Below, piece after piece: positions 7,455 to 16,084 of a DNA stretch of 64,000 nucleotides (positions within the stretch are counted from its first letter, which is position 1; every line of letters starts with the position of its first letter). The notes under the pieces were generated by a model, which saw only the letters and a list, made by a program, of their open reading frames with translations, was not told where the DNA came from and made no database searches. Source of the DNA: Sphingomonas sp. LHG3406-1 (GTDB lineage Bacteria; Pseudomonadota; Alphaproteobacteria; Sphingomonadales; Sphingomonadaceae); contig NZ_CP069128.1 of assembly GCF_029637485.1 (NCBI RefSeq), positions 1,240,001 through 1,304,000 of the forward strand, given 5' to 3'. The position numbers and the translations under genes were made by a program.

Positions 7455-9461
7455 TCAATTTCGTAGCGAGAAGCGAAGCCCCGCCCAGATGGTGCGGGGC
7501 GTCGCTCGTTCCGTGACGCCGTCGGCCGTCTCGCCGGCGATCACGCGGGCGTCGAACAGATTCTCGACCCTGAGGATCGCCGTTACGCGCCTTCCGAGCG
7601 GCCAAGCACCGATGCCATCCACGGTCGTCGCGGGCGGCAGGGCGACGCGGTTGAGGTCATCCTCATATTGCCGTCCGACGTGCCTTAGCTGGAGGCCGAC
7701 GGAGCGCCCAGCATCTTCCCAGCGGGCGCCAAGCGCGGCCGTCAGCCGCGGCGTCTGGGCCGGGCGCAATCCGTCGAGCGGCGCAGCAAGCCCCGAGCCG
7801 AGCACCTCGGCATCGGCATAGCCGGCGCTTGCATCCACCGACCAGGCGCCGCGCCGCCATCCGCCCCAGATCTCGACCCCGCGCACGGAGATGGCATCGA
7901 GATTGCGCCGCTGCCGATAGACGCCGCTTGCCGACACGAAGCCGACACCGGGGAAGCTGCCCGGGCCGCTGGCCAGCGTCACGTTGGCGACCGGGTCCGC
8001 AAGCCGGTTGGCATAGACGGTCACTCCCAGCCGTACATCGCCCTGCTCCCAGTCGATCCCCCCTTCCACCCCGCGCAGCCGCTCGGGCGCGAGGTCGGGA
8101 TTGGCGGCGGTGGCGTCGGGCCCGGCACGAAACGGACGATAGAGCTCGTTAAGGGTCGGCAGGCGCCAGCCGAGATAGGCGGCTCCGCGCAGCTGCAGCC
8201 CCGGCAGGATGGTGAGCCCAGCCGCCGCCCGCGCGGTCGGCCGCCAGCCCGAGCGGTCGGCCGGTCGCTGGTCGATCACCGGCTGGCCGGTCGCGATCAA
8301 CCGCTCGATCAGTTCGCCGTCGTGGATGTGCCAGCGGTCGATCCGCGCCGTGGTGCTCAGGGTCAGCGGCCCGACCGTGCGGGTCGCCTCGGCGAACAGC
8401 CCGGCATAGTCGGCCGCGCCGCCTGCTCTCCGTGCCCGTGCCGGAGTGCCCGCGGCAAAGCCGGCAAGCTCCTCCGATCGCCCGCGCACCAGCCGGCCGT
8501 CGGTACCGAACCGCACCTCCAGCCCTTGCCCGACCGGCGGCCGGACCTCCGCGCTCCAGCCCACCGCCCGACCAGGCACATGATCCTGCAAGGCGGTGCG
8601 GTTGGCGACCGACCGCAGCGCATTCGTGCTCGCAAAGCTGCTCTCGAACTGTCGCCGCTGGCCATAGACGAGCGCCGACCAGCCCCATCCGCCCGTCCCC
8701 ACCAGCCGCAGCGACGCGTCCACGCCGTGCGTGTCATTGCGGGTGAAGGCGATGCCCCGCTCGCGAGCGTCGGCGAAGCCCGACAGCGCTGCCTGCAGCC
8801 GCACCTCCGGGGCGACCTCCGCCGACCAGCGCACCCGCCCGCCCACGAAGTCGTAAGGCGAGCGTCGGTCCGCCGGCCCGCGATCGTCGCCCTCGATCGG
8901 AACGAAGCCGTCGCCCTGCCCCGCCCAGGTCGCCACCGACAATCGCCCGCCGCCAAGCTCGCCGCCCGCCTGCGCCCGCAGAGAGACGCCACCGCGACTG
9001 CCCGCTTCGAGCCCTGCTTCGACCCCGTCGACGTCACGAGAGATCATGCGGATTGTTCCCGCCAGCGCGCCGGGACCGTCCGCCACGCTCCCGCCGCCGC
9101 GGAGGATCCGCACCTGCGCGAGCGAAGCGGGATCATAGGCCGGCCAGTTGATCCAACCGCCGAACGGATCGCTCTGCGGCACGCCGTCGAGGATCAGCAG
9201 CGCCCGGCTCGCCGCATTGCCGCCAAGCGCGCGCAGCGTCACCCCCTGGCTGGTGGGCTGCCCGCTGCGGGCATCCGAGCGGCGGAACAGCTGAACGCCC
9301 GGCCCGTCGCGAAGGAGCTGCTCGAGCCCCACCGGCCCGCTTTCGCTCAGCCGGTCGGCGCCGATCACGGTCACGCCCAGCAGCCGCTCGGCGGCAGCAT
9401 CGGGAAGGGCGCGCGCGGTGACGATGATCTCCGGCGTCGGCGGTGGAAGGTCGGCCTGCAT
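7455..9461 (-). CDS. TonB-dependent outer membrane receptor
   Basis: Outer-membrane active-transport receptor of 668 residues. A TonB-box-like PEIIVTARALP is followed by a plug domain (about 20-130, with LLRDGPGVQLFRR, GVTLRALGGNAASRALLILDGVP and GALAGTIRMISRD) and a long beta-barrel ending in LRFSLRN with a terminal aromatic-rich strand. The layout is closest to BtuB/iron-complex receptors, but the substrate cannot be told. The usable frame starts at or just before the TonB box: an in-frame stop lies nine codons upstream, and residues before the ATG (VATAQR) look like the end of a lost signal peptide. The start may therefore be misplaced by a small frameshift. It is 10 bases from the convergent gene at 6947-7444. 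Confidence 0.85.
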   Translation of the reverse strand: MQADLPPPTPEIIVTARALPDAAAERLLGVTVIGADRLSESGPVGLEQLLRDGPGVQLFRRSDARSGQPTSQGVTLRALGGNAASRALLILDGVPQSDPFGGWINWPAYDPASLAQVRILRGGGSVADGPGALAGTIRMISRDVDGVEAGLEAGSRGGVSLRAQAGGELGGGRLSVATWAGQGDGFVPIEGDDRGPADRRSPYDFVGGRVRWSAEVAPEVRLQAALSGFADARERGIAFTRNDTHGVDASLRLVGTGGWGWSALVYGQRRQFESSFASTNALRSVANRTALQDHVPGRAVGWSAEVRPPVGQGLEVRFGTDGRLVRGRSEELAGFAAGTPARARRAGGAADYAGLFAEATRTVGPLTLSTTARIDRWHIHDGELIERLIATGQPVIDQRPADRSGWRPTARAAAGLTILPGLQLRGAAYLGWRLPTLNELYRPFRAGPDATAANPDLAPERLRGVEGGIDWEQGDVRLGVTVYANRLADPVANVTLASGPGSFPGVGFVSASGVYRQRRNLDAISVRGVEIWGGWRRGAWSVDASAGYADAEVLGSGLAAPLDGLRPAQTPRLTAALGARWEDAGRSVGLQLRHVGRQYEDDLNRVALPPATTVDGIGAWPLGRRVTAILRVENLFDARVIAGETADGVTERATPRTIWAGLRFSLRN

Positions 9462-9706
9462 GATGCGCTGGGCAGTAGCGACTTCCCTCTAGGCATCAAT
9501 GCCGCCGGAAGGCTGAATCGCTCGCAGGACTGATCATAACTTGTGTGGAGCGGCGTTGGCATTGGAGCACTTTGGGCGCCTTCCCCTCTCCCCCATCGTC
9601 GCAACGGACGCGACGAGCGGGCGACCCGACGGCGAAACCGGCGTCGTGGATCGGATGGGCGCAGCCTGCCTCCTCGATCACACGAGGTCGGCCGGATCGG
9701 TTGAGC

Positions 9707-10222
9707 CTACTGGGCTCCGAGCCAGGCGATCAGGTCGGCGCGCTTCTGCGGGTCCGGAATGCCGGCGAAGGCCATCTTGGTGCCCGGAATGACGCGCCGC
9801 GGGTTCTCGAGATACTGAAACAGCTTCTCGGGACTCCAGATGATGCCGCTGTCCGCATTGGCCGGCGAGTAGCTGTAGCCCGCCACCTTGCCAGCTTCGC
9901 TACCGACGATCTTGTGCAGGCTCGGGCCGATGCGGTTCACGTTCGGCTCGGTGACGTGGCAAGTCCTGCACTGGCTGAACACCGCCTCCCCCTTGGCAGC
10001 ATCGCCGGTGAAGCTCGCGAACCTTGCCCCATCAACCGTGTCGACATTGTCCGCTGCCGGCGCCGCGGCTGTAGCCGGTGCGGCCGAAGCGGTGTTGGTC
10101 GTCGGAGCCGCAACATTGGCCACTTCGCGGTCAGCCGAGCTCTCGGACGATCCGCCACCACCGCAAGCGGCCACGGCAAGCGCGAAGACAGCGGATGTGA
10201 GAAGGCCGGACGTGCGACACAT
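9707..10222 (-). CDS. Membrane-anchored class I cytochrome c (lipoprotein)
   Basis: Mono-haem cytochrome c of 171 residues. The N-terminus MCRTSGLLTSAVFALAVAACG holds a lipoprotein signal with lipobox AVAAC, followed by a Ser/Gly- and Ala/Pro-rich linker. The cytochrome domain starts near residue 85 with the haem motif CRTCH, then GPSLHKIVGSEAG, YSPANADSGIIW and the distal-ligand loop PGTKMAFAGI, the cytochrome c2/c552 pattern. It probably carries electrons in the periplasm between quinol-oxidising complexes and oxidases such as the cbb3 enzyme encoded nearby. The start at 10222 has AGGAG spaced 7 bases upstream. Confidence 0.88.
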   Translation of the reverse strand: MCRTSGLLTSAVFALAVAACGGGGSSESSADREVANVAAPTTNTASAAPATAAAPAADNVDTVDGARFASFTGDAAKGEAVFSQCRTCHVTEPNVNRIGPSLHKIVGSEAGKVAGYSYSPANADSGIIWSPEKLFQYLENPRRVIPGTKMAFAGIPDPQKRADLIAWLGAQ

Positions 10223-10392
10223 GAGTGAGCTCCTACTAGTGACGGGCCCAGGCAAAGCAGAATCGCCCGGACAGGGCAAATAGCTCGACGCTCAACTTGC
10301 GAGAATTGATCCGGTGCACGTCGATGCAGATTGTGCTGCTCGTGTAGCTGTCGTTGCTACGGGTGGCGGGGCGGATCGGGGAGGACTGAACC

Positions 10393-10929
10393 TCAACGCA
10401 GCGGGCGCTTCTCGAGCTTCCGGGCAAGCGTTCGCCGGTGCATGCCGAGACGGCGCGCGGTCTCCGAGATGTTGAAGCCGGTGGCGATCAGCGTCTCGTT
10501 GATCTTCTCCCATTCGAGCGTCTTGATCGACGTCGCCCGGCCTTCGAGCGGCACCTGGCTGTCCCCGACGCTACGGCCGAATGCCGCTTCGATGTCGTCG
10601 GTGTTGCTCGGCTTGGGAAGGTAATGGGCTGCGCCCAGCTTGATCGCCTCGACCGCGGTGGCGATGCTGGCGAAGCCGGTCAGGACGACGATCCGGGTGG
10701 CCGGGTTGGTCGCCGCGATGGCGGCGACGCAGGGCAGGCCCGAATGGTTGCCGAGCTTGAGGTCGACCACCGCAAAGTCGAAGCTTTGCCGGTCGAGAAG
10801 GGAGTCGAGTTCGACTGGCCCGACGGCTGTGTTCACCGCGTAGCCGCGTCGCTCGAATGATCGCGCGAGCGTGCGTGCGAAATCTTCGTCGTCTTCAACG
10901 ATCACGAGGCGCCTGGATGCCTCGCTCAT
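10393..10929 (-). CDS. regA: Redox response regulator RegA/PrrA/ActR family
   Basis: DNA-binding response regulator of 178 residues. The receiver domain carries the acidic pocket VEDDED, the phosphoacceptor Asp at about 56 in VVDLKLG, the conserved Thr in VVLTGFAS and Lys in YLPKP. The C-terminal Fis-type helix-turn-helix has NISETARRLGMHRRTLARKLEKR (about 152-174), nearly the signature of RegA/PrrA/ActR. In relatives this protein controls oxidases and photosynthesis or nitrogen genes by redox state. It overlaps regB by ATGA (10926-10929) and is the last gene of the cyo run. Confidence 0.93.
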   Translation of the reverse strand: MSEASRRLVIVEDDEDFARTLARSFERRGYAVNTAVGPVELDSLLDRQSFDFAVVDLKLGNHSGLPCVAAIAATNPATRIVVLTGFASIATAVEAIKLGAAHYLPKPSNTDDIEAAFGRSVGDSQVPLEGRATSIKTLEWEKINETLIATGFNISETARRLGMHRRTLARKLEKRPLR

Positions 10930-12233
10930 GCCGACGGCTCCGACCCGACGAGCGGCAGGGCGAGGCGGACAAGCGCGCCGCCCTCAGGCCGGTTGCAGGC
11001 GGTCAGTGACCCGCCCAGCCGCCGCGCGACACTTGCGGCAAGGAACAGGCCAAGGCCATGGCCGGCGCCCTTGCGCGAGCGGGCGGCCTGGCCGAGCTGG
11101 TGCAGCTGCTTTGGCGTGAAACCTTTGCCGCTGTCGGCGATCTCGACGATCAGTTGGTCGGTCTCGATCCGGGCTGCCAGAGCGATCCCCGACGGCGAAG
11201 CTTCGCCGGCATTTTCAAGCAGGCTCCACAGAGCCTGGCGGAGCGCCGGCTCACCGGGGACGCGGGCGCCTTGGACGGTGATGTCGGGGATGATGGGCAC
11301 GCCTTCGTGCAGCGCCCTCCAGTCGGCGACGAGCCCTTCGAGCACGCTGTCGGCGGCGACGCTGCCCATCGCCTCGCCGCGCGGCAGGCCGGACGTGTCG
11401 AGGATGTCGCTGACGATCTCGCGGCAGCGCTCGACCGCGCGCTTGGCGTCCGTGAGCTCCTCCGCGAACTGCGGGTCACCGCTTGCCTGCGGCTGGCGCT
11501 GCCAGTCGCCGATCAGCACGGACAGGGAGGACAAAGGCGTGCCGAGTTCATGCGCGGCGCCGCTGGCGAACAGGCCCATGCGCACGATTGAATCCTCCTC
11601 CGCGGCGCGCTGGCGGAGCTCGGCGACATAGGAGTCGCGCAGGCGGAGGTTGCGGCTGATGCGGGTCATGAAGAGTACCAGCAGCACCGCCACCATGACG
11701 AAGGCGATCTCGTGCCCGAGCAGGCGAAGGTCGAACTGGCCCGGTCCGGGCGGCGGCAGTTCCAGGGGCAGATGGTTGAAGGTCAGGAATACGAAGGCGG
11801 CGACCGACACGGCGACCAGCAACCACGCGCGCCAGGAGGGGAGCAGGATGGCGCCGAGCACGATCTGCAGGAGGAAGAGCGACACGAACGGGTTGTTGGT
11901 ACCCCCCGACAGGTAGAGCTGGGCGGTCAACGCGGCCATGTCGAGCAGCAGCGCCAGCATCAGTTCGCCAGGCACCACCCAAGCGAGGCGGAGGGTGGAG
12001 GCGAACAGGATGTTGCCGACCGCAAGCAGGCCGGCGATGCTGAGCATCGGCAGCCACGGGAGGTCGACGCCGAGCGCGAACCGAGCGACGAGGATCGCCG
12101 CCACTTGCCCGCCCACGGCGATCCAGCGCAGCTGGTTCAGCAGGCGCATGTTCTCGATCACCGCCTGCTGCGGGCTTCGGCCGGGAAGCCGGGGCGGCTG
12201 GGGCGTCAGGGCGAGCAGCGGTGCATCCATCAA
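10926..12233 (-). CDS. regB: Redox sensor histidine kinase RegB/PrrB/ActS family
   Basis: Membrane sensor kinase of 435 residues with about six N-terminal helices. It has the RegB quinone-site heptapeptide GGTNNPF (110-116), the H-box GAAHELGTPLSSLSVL with phospho-acceptor His 228, and a Cys at 270 in AVERCREIV, the place of the redox-active Cys of RegB. The ATPase motifs are LLENAGEASP (N box), IADSGKGFTP and GAGHGLGLFLAASVARRLGG. In Rhodobacter the Cys and the heptapeptide sense redox/ubiquinone state. The gene overlaps surf1 (12230-12233) and regA, so translation is probably coupled to the oxidase operon. Confidence 0.93.
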   Translation of the reverse strand: MMDAPLLALTPQPPRLPGRSPQQAVIENMRLLNQLRWIAVGGQVAAILVARFALGVDLPWLPMLSIAGLLAVGNILFASTLRLAWVVPGELMLALLLDMAALTAQLYLSGGTNNPFVSLFLLQIVLGAILLPSWRAWLLVAVSVAAFVFLTFNHLPLELPPPGPGQFDLRLLGHEIAFVMVAVLLVLFMTRISRNLRLRDSYVAELRQRAAEEDSIVRMGLFASGAAHELGTPLSSLSVLIGDWQRQPQASGDPQFAEELTDAKRAVERCREIVSDILDTSGLPRGEAMGSVAADSVLEGLVADWRALHEGVPIIPDITVQGARVPGEPALRQALWSLLENAGEASPSGIALAARIETDQLIVEIADSGKGFTPKQLHQLGQAARSRKGAGHGLGLFLAASVARRLGGSLTACNRPEGGALVRLALPLVGSEPSA

Positions 12234-12946
12234 CCCCGACTAATGGGGCTTCTTGCGACGAGGACAAGGCCGACGAGGCTGAGGAGGCTGAGGCCGAACC
12301 AGGTCAAGGCATAGATGAGGTGGTTGTTCGGGAAGCGGACGACGGTGAGGCCACCGATCGGATAGCCGCCGCTATTGGGCGTCGCGTCGGCATCGATGAA
12401 ATAAGGCTCGGCGGCGGTGAGGCTGCGCGCCTTCGCGATCGCCGCCACGTCCCGCGAGTACCAGAGATCGGCATCCGGCCGGTTGGCGCGGAGGAAGCGG
12501 CCACCAGGTTCGGTCAGGCGGACGAGGCCAGTCACGGTCACCTCGCCTGCCGGCTGGCCTGCGCCGCGTGTCGAAGGCCTGGCGCGATCGGTCGGGACGA
12601 AGCCGCGGTTGACGAGGATCGTGCGGCCGTCCGTGAGCAGAGGCGTCAGGACCCAGAAGCCCTTGCCACGCTCGGTCAGCGCATCGACCAGCGTCTCGCG
12701 CCGATGGTCGAAGCGTCCAGTCGCGCGGACCCGGAGATATTCCGCATCCCCGGCCATGAAGCTGGCCGTCGGGTCCTTGGGACCGAGCGGGACCGGCGGT
12801 GCGGCCAGCCGCTGTTCGACTCTCGCGATCAGCTCGCGTTTCCAGGCGAGGCGCTCGACCTGCCAGGCGCCAAGGGCAGCGAACAGCAGGGCGAGCGACC
12901 CGCACAAGGCGAGCATCAGGAGGCGGCGGCCGCCCCCTTCCTTCAC
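12230..12946 (-). CDS. SURF1-family oxidase assembly protein
   Basis: Assembly factor for haem-copper oxidases, linked to haem a or o insertion. The 238-residue protein has one membrane helix at each end (LLMLALCGSLALLFAALGAWQ and LIYALTWFGLSLLSLVGLVLV) and the family segments ERLAWKRELIARVE, GFWVLTPLL, ILVNRGFVP, EPYFIDAD and GLTVVRFPNNHL. I start it at GTG 12946, which overlaps the cyoD stop as GTGA; the longer frame would run back into cyoD. Its place directly after cyoABCD indicates service to this quinol oxidase. Confidence 0.88.
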   Translation of the reverse strand: MKEGGGRRLLMLALCGSLALLFAALGAWQVERLAWKRELIARVEQRLAAPPVPLGPKDPTASFMAGDAEYLRVRATGRFDHRRETLVDALTERGKGFWVLTPLLTDGRTILVNRGFVPTDRARPSTRGAGQPAGEVTVTGLVRLTEPGGRFLRANRPDADLWYSRDVAAIAKARSLTAAEPYFIDADATPNSGGYPIGGLTVVRFPNNHLIYALTWFGLSLLSLVGLVLVARSPISRG

Positions 12947-13377
12947 GGTGTCGTGCTGACCTGCCCGGGCATCATGCCGGGCATCATGTTCATGTTCAGA
13001 TGGTACATGATCCACAGCGAGCCGGCGATGGTGATGATCAGCAACACGGCGGTGAAGGCATAGGCGAGCAGGGTCCAGCCGCCCTCCCCGCTGGTGTTCA
13101 CATGGAGGAAGCAGACAGTGTGGACGAGGATCTGCACGACCGCGAGCAGGATCACGAGCACCGACACGATCGTCGGGTCGGCGACCGGGCGGCCCATCAC
13201 CAGCCAGAAGGGAATGAAGGTCAGGACCGCCGACAGGGCGAAGCCGACCAGATAGCTCTTGCGGCTGCCATGGCCATGCTCCTCGCCATGCGCGTGGAGC
13301 GCATCACTTGAGCTCGCGTGGAGCGCATCACTCGAGCCCGCGTGCAGCTCGTCACGATGGTCGATCGAAGCGCTCAT
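12943..13377 (-). CDS. cyoD: Cytochrome o ubiquinol oxidase subunit IV
   Basis: Small assembly subunit of the bo3-type quinol oxidase, 144 residues. Three membrane helices carry family features SYLVGFALSAVLTFIPFWLVM, QILVHTVCFLHVN and a last helix near TAVLLIITIAGSLWIMYHLN. The soluble N-terminus before the first helix is unusual: an 8-residue unit (ELHAGSSD, ALHASSSD, ALHAHGEE) repeats, encoded by near-identical 24-base tandem units at 13292-13339. The C-terminus is Met-rich (MNMMPGMMPG). It starts with ATGA overlap to cyoC and ends with GTGA overlap to surf1. Confidence 0.92.
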   Translation of the reverse strand: MSASIDHRDELHAGSSDALHASSSDALHAHGEEHGHGSRKSYLVGFALSAVLTFIPFWLVMGRPVADPTIVSVLVILLAVVQILVHTVCFLHVNTSGEGGWTLLAYAFTAVLLIITIAGSLWIMYHLNMNMMPGMMPGQVSTTP

Positions 13378-14009
13378 CGCAGCATCCCCAGCAGGTAGAC
13401 GAAGGTGAAGACGCCGATCCAGATGACGTCGAGGAAGTGCCAGAACATGCTGAGGCACAGCAGCCGGCGCTTGTTGGCGAGGTTGAGACCATGGCGTCCG
13501 ACCTGCACCAGCATGAGGCCGATCCACAGAATGCCGACGGTGACGTGGAGCCCGTGGGTGCCGACCAGCGTGAAGAAGCCCGACAGGAAGCCGGAGCGCT
13601 GCGGCGTCGCGCCTTCCCCGATGAGCTTGCCGAATTCGTACAATTCGACCGCGACAAAGCTCATGCCGAGCAATGCGGTGAGGACGAGCCAGCCCTGGAC
13701 AGCGGCCTTTCGCCCTCTCTCCATCGCCAGCATGGCAAAGCCGTAGGTGATGGAGGAGACGAGCAGGATGGCGGTGTTGAGCGCGACCAGTTCAAGCTCG
13801 AAGATGTCGCGCGGCCCCGGGCCGCCGGCATAGCTGGTCGACAGCACGCCATAGGTGGCGAACAGGGCGGCGAAGATGAGCGCGTCGCTCATCAGGTAGA
13901 TCCAGAAGCCGAGCAGGACGGGGCTGGCGTGGCCGCCGTCATGATCGTCCTTCTCGACGAGGTAGAAGGTTTCGCGGTCGAACGCCGCTTCAGGAGCGAT
14001 TGCAGCCAT
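13374..14009 (-). CDS. cyoC: Cytochrome o ubiquinol oxidase subunit III
   Basis: Subunit III of the bo3-type quinol oxidase, 211 residues, five membrane helices. Family segments include GFWIYLMSDALIFAALFATY, ELELVALNTAILLVSSITYG, GTHGLHVTVGILWIGLML and a C-terminal WHFLDVIWIGVFTFVYLLG. Length and motifs match CyoC. The gene lies 5 bases after cyoB, and its stop overlaps the cyoD start. Confidence 0.95.
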   Translation of the reverse strand: MAAIAPEAAFDRETFYLVEKDDHDGGHASPVLLGFWIYLMSDALIFAALFATYGVLSTSYAGGPGPRDIFELELVALNTAILLVSSITYGFAMLAMERGRKAAVQGWLVLTALLGMSFVAVELYEFGKLIGEGATPQRSGFLSGFFTLVGTHGLHVTVGILWIGLMLVQVGRHGLNLANKRRLLCLSMFWHFLDVIWIGVFTFVYLLGMLR

Positions 14010-14014
14010 GGTCC

Positions 14015-16084
14015 TCAGGCTCCCGCCACCGCGGTCCGGCCGGGCTGGACGCCGGGCAGCACCGCCGGTTCGGGCGCATAGTTGATGTCGAGATAGGAAA
14101 GCTGCTCGCGTTCCACGCGGGCGACTTCGTCGGCCGGGATGTGGTAGTCCCGGTGATAGTCAAAACTGTGCCACACCGTGACCGCGACCAGCCCCACGAA
14201 GGCGGCGACCGCCAGCCACCAGATGTACCAGACCATGGCAAATCCGAGCACAGTGGCGAGGCCTGCCTGGATGATCGCCGTGCCGGTATTGCGCGGCATG
14301 TGGATGGGGCGGAAGCCCTCCGTCGGCTGCGCATAGCCGCGGCTCTTCATGTCGTACCAGGCATCGAGATCGTGGACGATCGGCGTGAACGCGAAATTAT
14401 ACTGCGGCGGCGGCGAGGTGGTCGCCCATTCGAGGGTGCGGCCTTCCCACGGATCGTTGCCGACGCGGAGCTGGTCGCGCTTCCTGAAGCTCACCACCAG
14501 GCCGATGACGAAGCCGAGGATACCGATCAGGATGATCCCGGCGCCGATGGCGGCGACGACGAACCAGGGCTGCAGGGTAGGGTCGTCGAAGTGATGGACT
14601 CGGCGCGTCGTGCCCATCAGGCCGACGATGTAGATCGGGGTCCAGGCCACCCAGTAGCCGATCACCCAGCCCCAGAAGTGCACCTTCCCCCAGAATTTGT
14701 CGATCGTGTAGCCGAACGCCTTGGGGAACCAGTATTCGATGCCGGCGAACAGGCCGAAGACGACGCCGCCGATGATCACGTTGTGAAAATGGGCGACGAG
14801 GAACAGGCTGTTGTGGAGGACGAAGTCGGCCGGCGGCACCGCCAGCAGCACGCCCGTCATCCCGCCGACCACGAAGGTCAGCATGAAGGCGACCACCCAC
14901 ATCATCGGCAACTCGAAGCGGATCTCGCCCCGGTACATGGTGAACAGCCAGTTGAATATCTTCGCGCCGGTCGGGATCGAGATGACCATCGTCGCAATGC
15001 CGAAGAAGCTGTTGACGCTGGCGCCCGAGCCCATGGTGAAGAAGTGGTGGAGCCAGACGAGATAGCTGAGGATGGTGATGACCACCGTCGCATAGACCAT
15101 CGACGAATAGCCGAAGAGCCGCTTGCCGGTGAATGCCGAGGTGACTTCGGAGAAGATGCCGAACACCGGCAGGACCAGCACGTAGACCTCGGGATGGCCC
15201 CAGATCCACACCAGGTTCCAGTACATCATCGGATTCCCACCAAGGTCATTGGTGAAGAAGTTGAACCCGAGGTAGCGGTCGAGCATCAGCATGGCGAAGG
15301 CGCCGGTCAGGACCGGGAAGATGGCGATCGCCAGCGCCTGGCTGCACAGCGCGGTCCAGCAGAAGACCGGCATCTTCATCATCGTCATGCCCGGGGCGCG
15401 CATCTTGATGATCGTCGTGACCATGTTGATGGCCGACAGCGTCGTCCCGACGCCTGCTATCTGCAGTGCCCAGAGGTAATAATCGGGGCCGACCCCGGGC
15501 GAGTTCTCAAGGTTGGAAACGGGCACGTAGTTGAGCCAGCCGGCGGTCGAGAATTCGCCGACGAACAGCGATACCATGACCAGCGCCGCGCCCGACGCGG
15601 TCAGCCAGAAGCTCAGGGAATTGAGGTAGGGAAAGGCGACGTCGCGCGCGCCGATCTGCAGCGGCATGACGAAGTTGATGACGCCCGAGATCAAGGGGAT
15701 CGCCACGAAGAAGATCATGATCGTCCCGTGGGCGGTGAAGATCTGATCGTAGTGGTGGGCGGGGAGGTAGCCCTCGCTGGCGCCGAACGCCATCGCCTGC
15801 TGCAGGCGCATCATCACCGCGTCGGCGAAACCGCGCAGCAGCATGACGATGCCGAGCAGGAAGTACATGATGCCGATCTTCTTGTGATCGACGGTGGTGA
15901 ACCATTCCTTCCAGAGATAGCCCCACAGGCGGAACTTCGTGATGGCCGCGAGCACGGCCAGTCCGCCCAGCGCCACCACGGCGAAGGTGACGAGCAGGAT
16001 CGGCTCGTGGATCGGGAAGCTCTCGAAGCTCAGCCGGCCGAAGATGATCTTGGGGTCGAACACTGGGACGTGGTCCTCGGACAA
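14015..16084 (-). CDS. cyoB: Cytochrome o ubiquinol oxidase subunit I (catalytic)
   Basis: Catalytic haem-copper subunit that oxidises ubiquinol and reduces oxygen while pumping protons, 689 residues. Seen are [19 protein letters not shown], the haem-ligand region [16 protein letters not shown], the Tyr-crosslink/CuB segment [29 protein letters not shown] (CuB His pair) and [18 protein letters not shown] (haem ligands). The last helices match bo3 rather than aa3 enzymes, and subunit II lacks a CuA site, so this is a quinol oxidase. One base separates it from cyoA. Confidence 0.96.
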   Translation of the reverse strand: MSEDHVPVFDPKIIFGRLSFESFPIHEPILLVTFAVVALGGLAVLAAITKFRLWGYLWKEWFTTVDHKKIGIMYFLLGIVMLLRGFADAVMMRLQQAMAFGASEGYLPAHHYDQIFTAHGTIMIFFVAIPLISGVINFVMPLQIGARDVAFPYLNSLSFWLTASGAALVMVSLFVGEFSTAGWLNYVPVSNLENSPGVGPDYYLWALQIAGVGTTLSAINMVTTIIKMRAPGMTMMKMPVFCWTALCSQALAIAIFPVLTGAFAMLMLDRYLGFNFFTNDLGGNPMMYWNLVWIWGHPEVYVLVLPVFGIFSEVTSAFTGKRLFGYSSMVYATVVITILSYLVWLHHFFTMGSGASVNSFFGIATMVISIPTGAKIFNWLFTMYRGEIRFELPMMWVVAFMLTFVVGGMTGVLLAVPPADFVLHNSLFLVAHFHNVIIGGVVFGLFAGIEYWFPKAFGYTIDKFWGKVHFWGWVIGYWVAWTPIYIVGLMGTTRRVHHFDDPTLQPWFVVAAIGAGIILIGILGFVIGLVVSFRKRDQLRVGNDPWEGRTLEWATTSPPPQYNFAFTPIVHDLDAWYDMKSRGYAQPTEGFRPIHMPRNTGTAIIQAGLATVLGFAMVWYIWWLAVAAFVGLVAVTVWHSFDYHRDYHIPADEVARVEREQLSYLDINYAPEPAVLPGVQPGRTAVAGA

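Noticed and set aside
9541..9700. A possible cobalamin riboswitch upstream of the TonB receptor (minus strand has GGGGAAGGCG)
   Set aside because: The B12-box AGCCAGGAGACC-type sequence and the CCGCAACTGT core are absent, so only a short GC-rich similarity remains.
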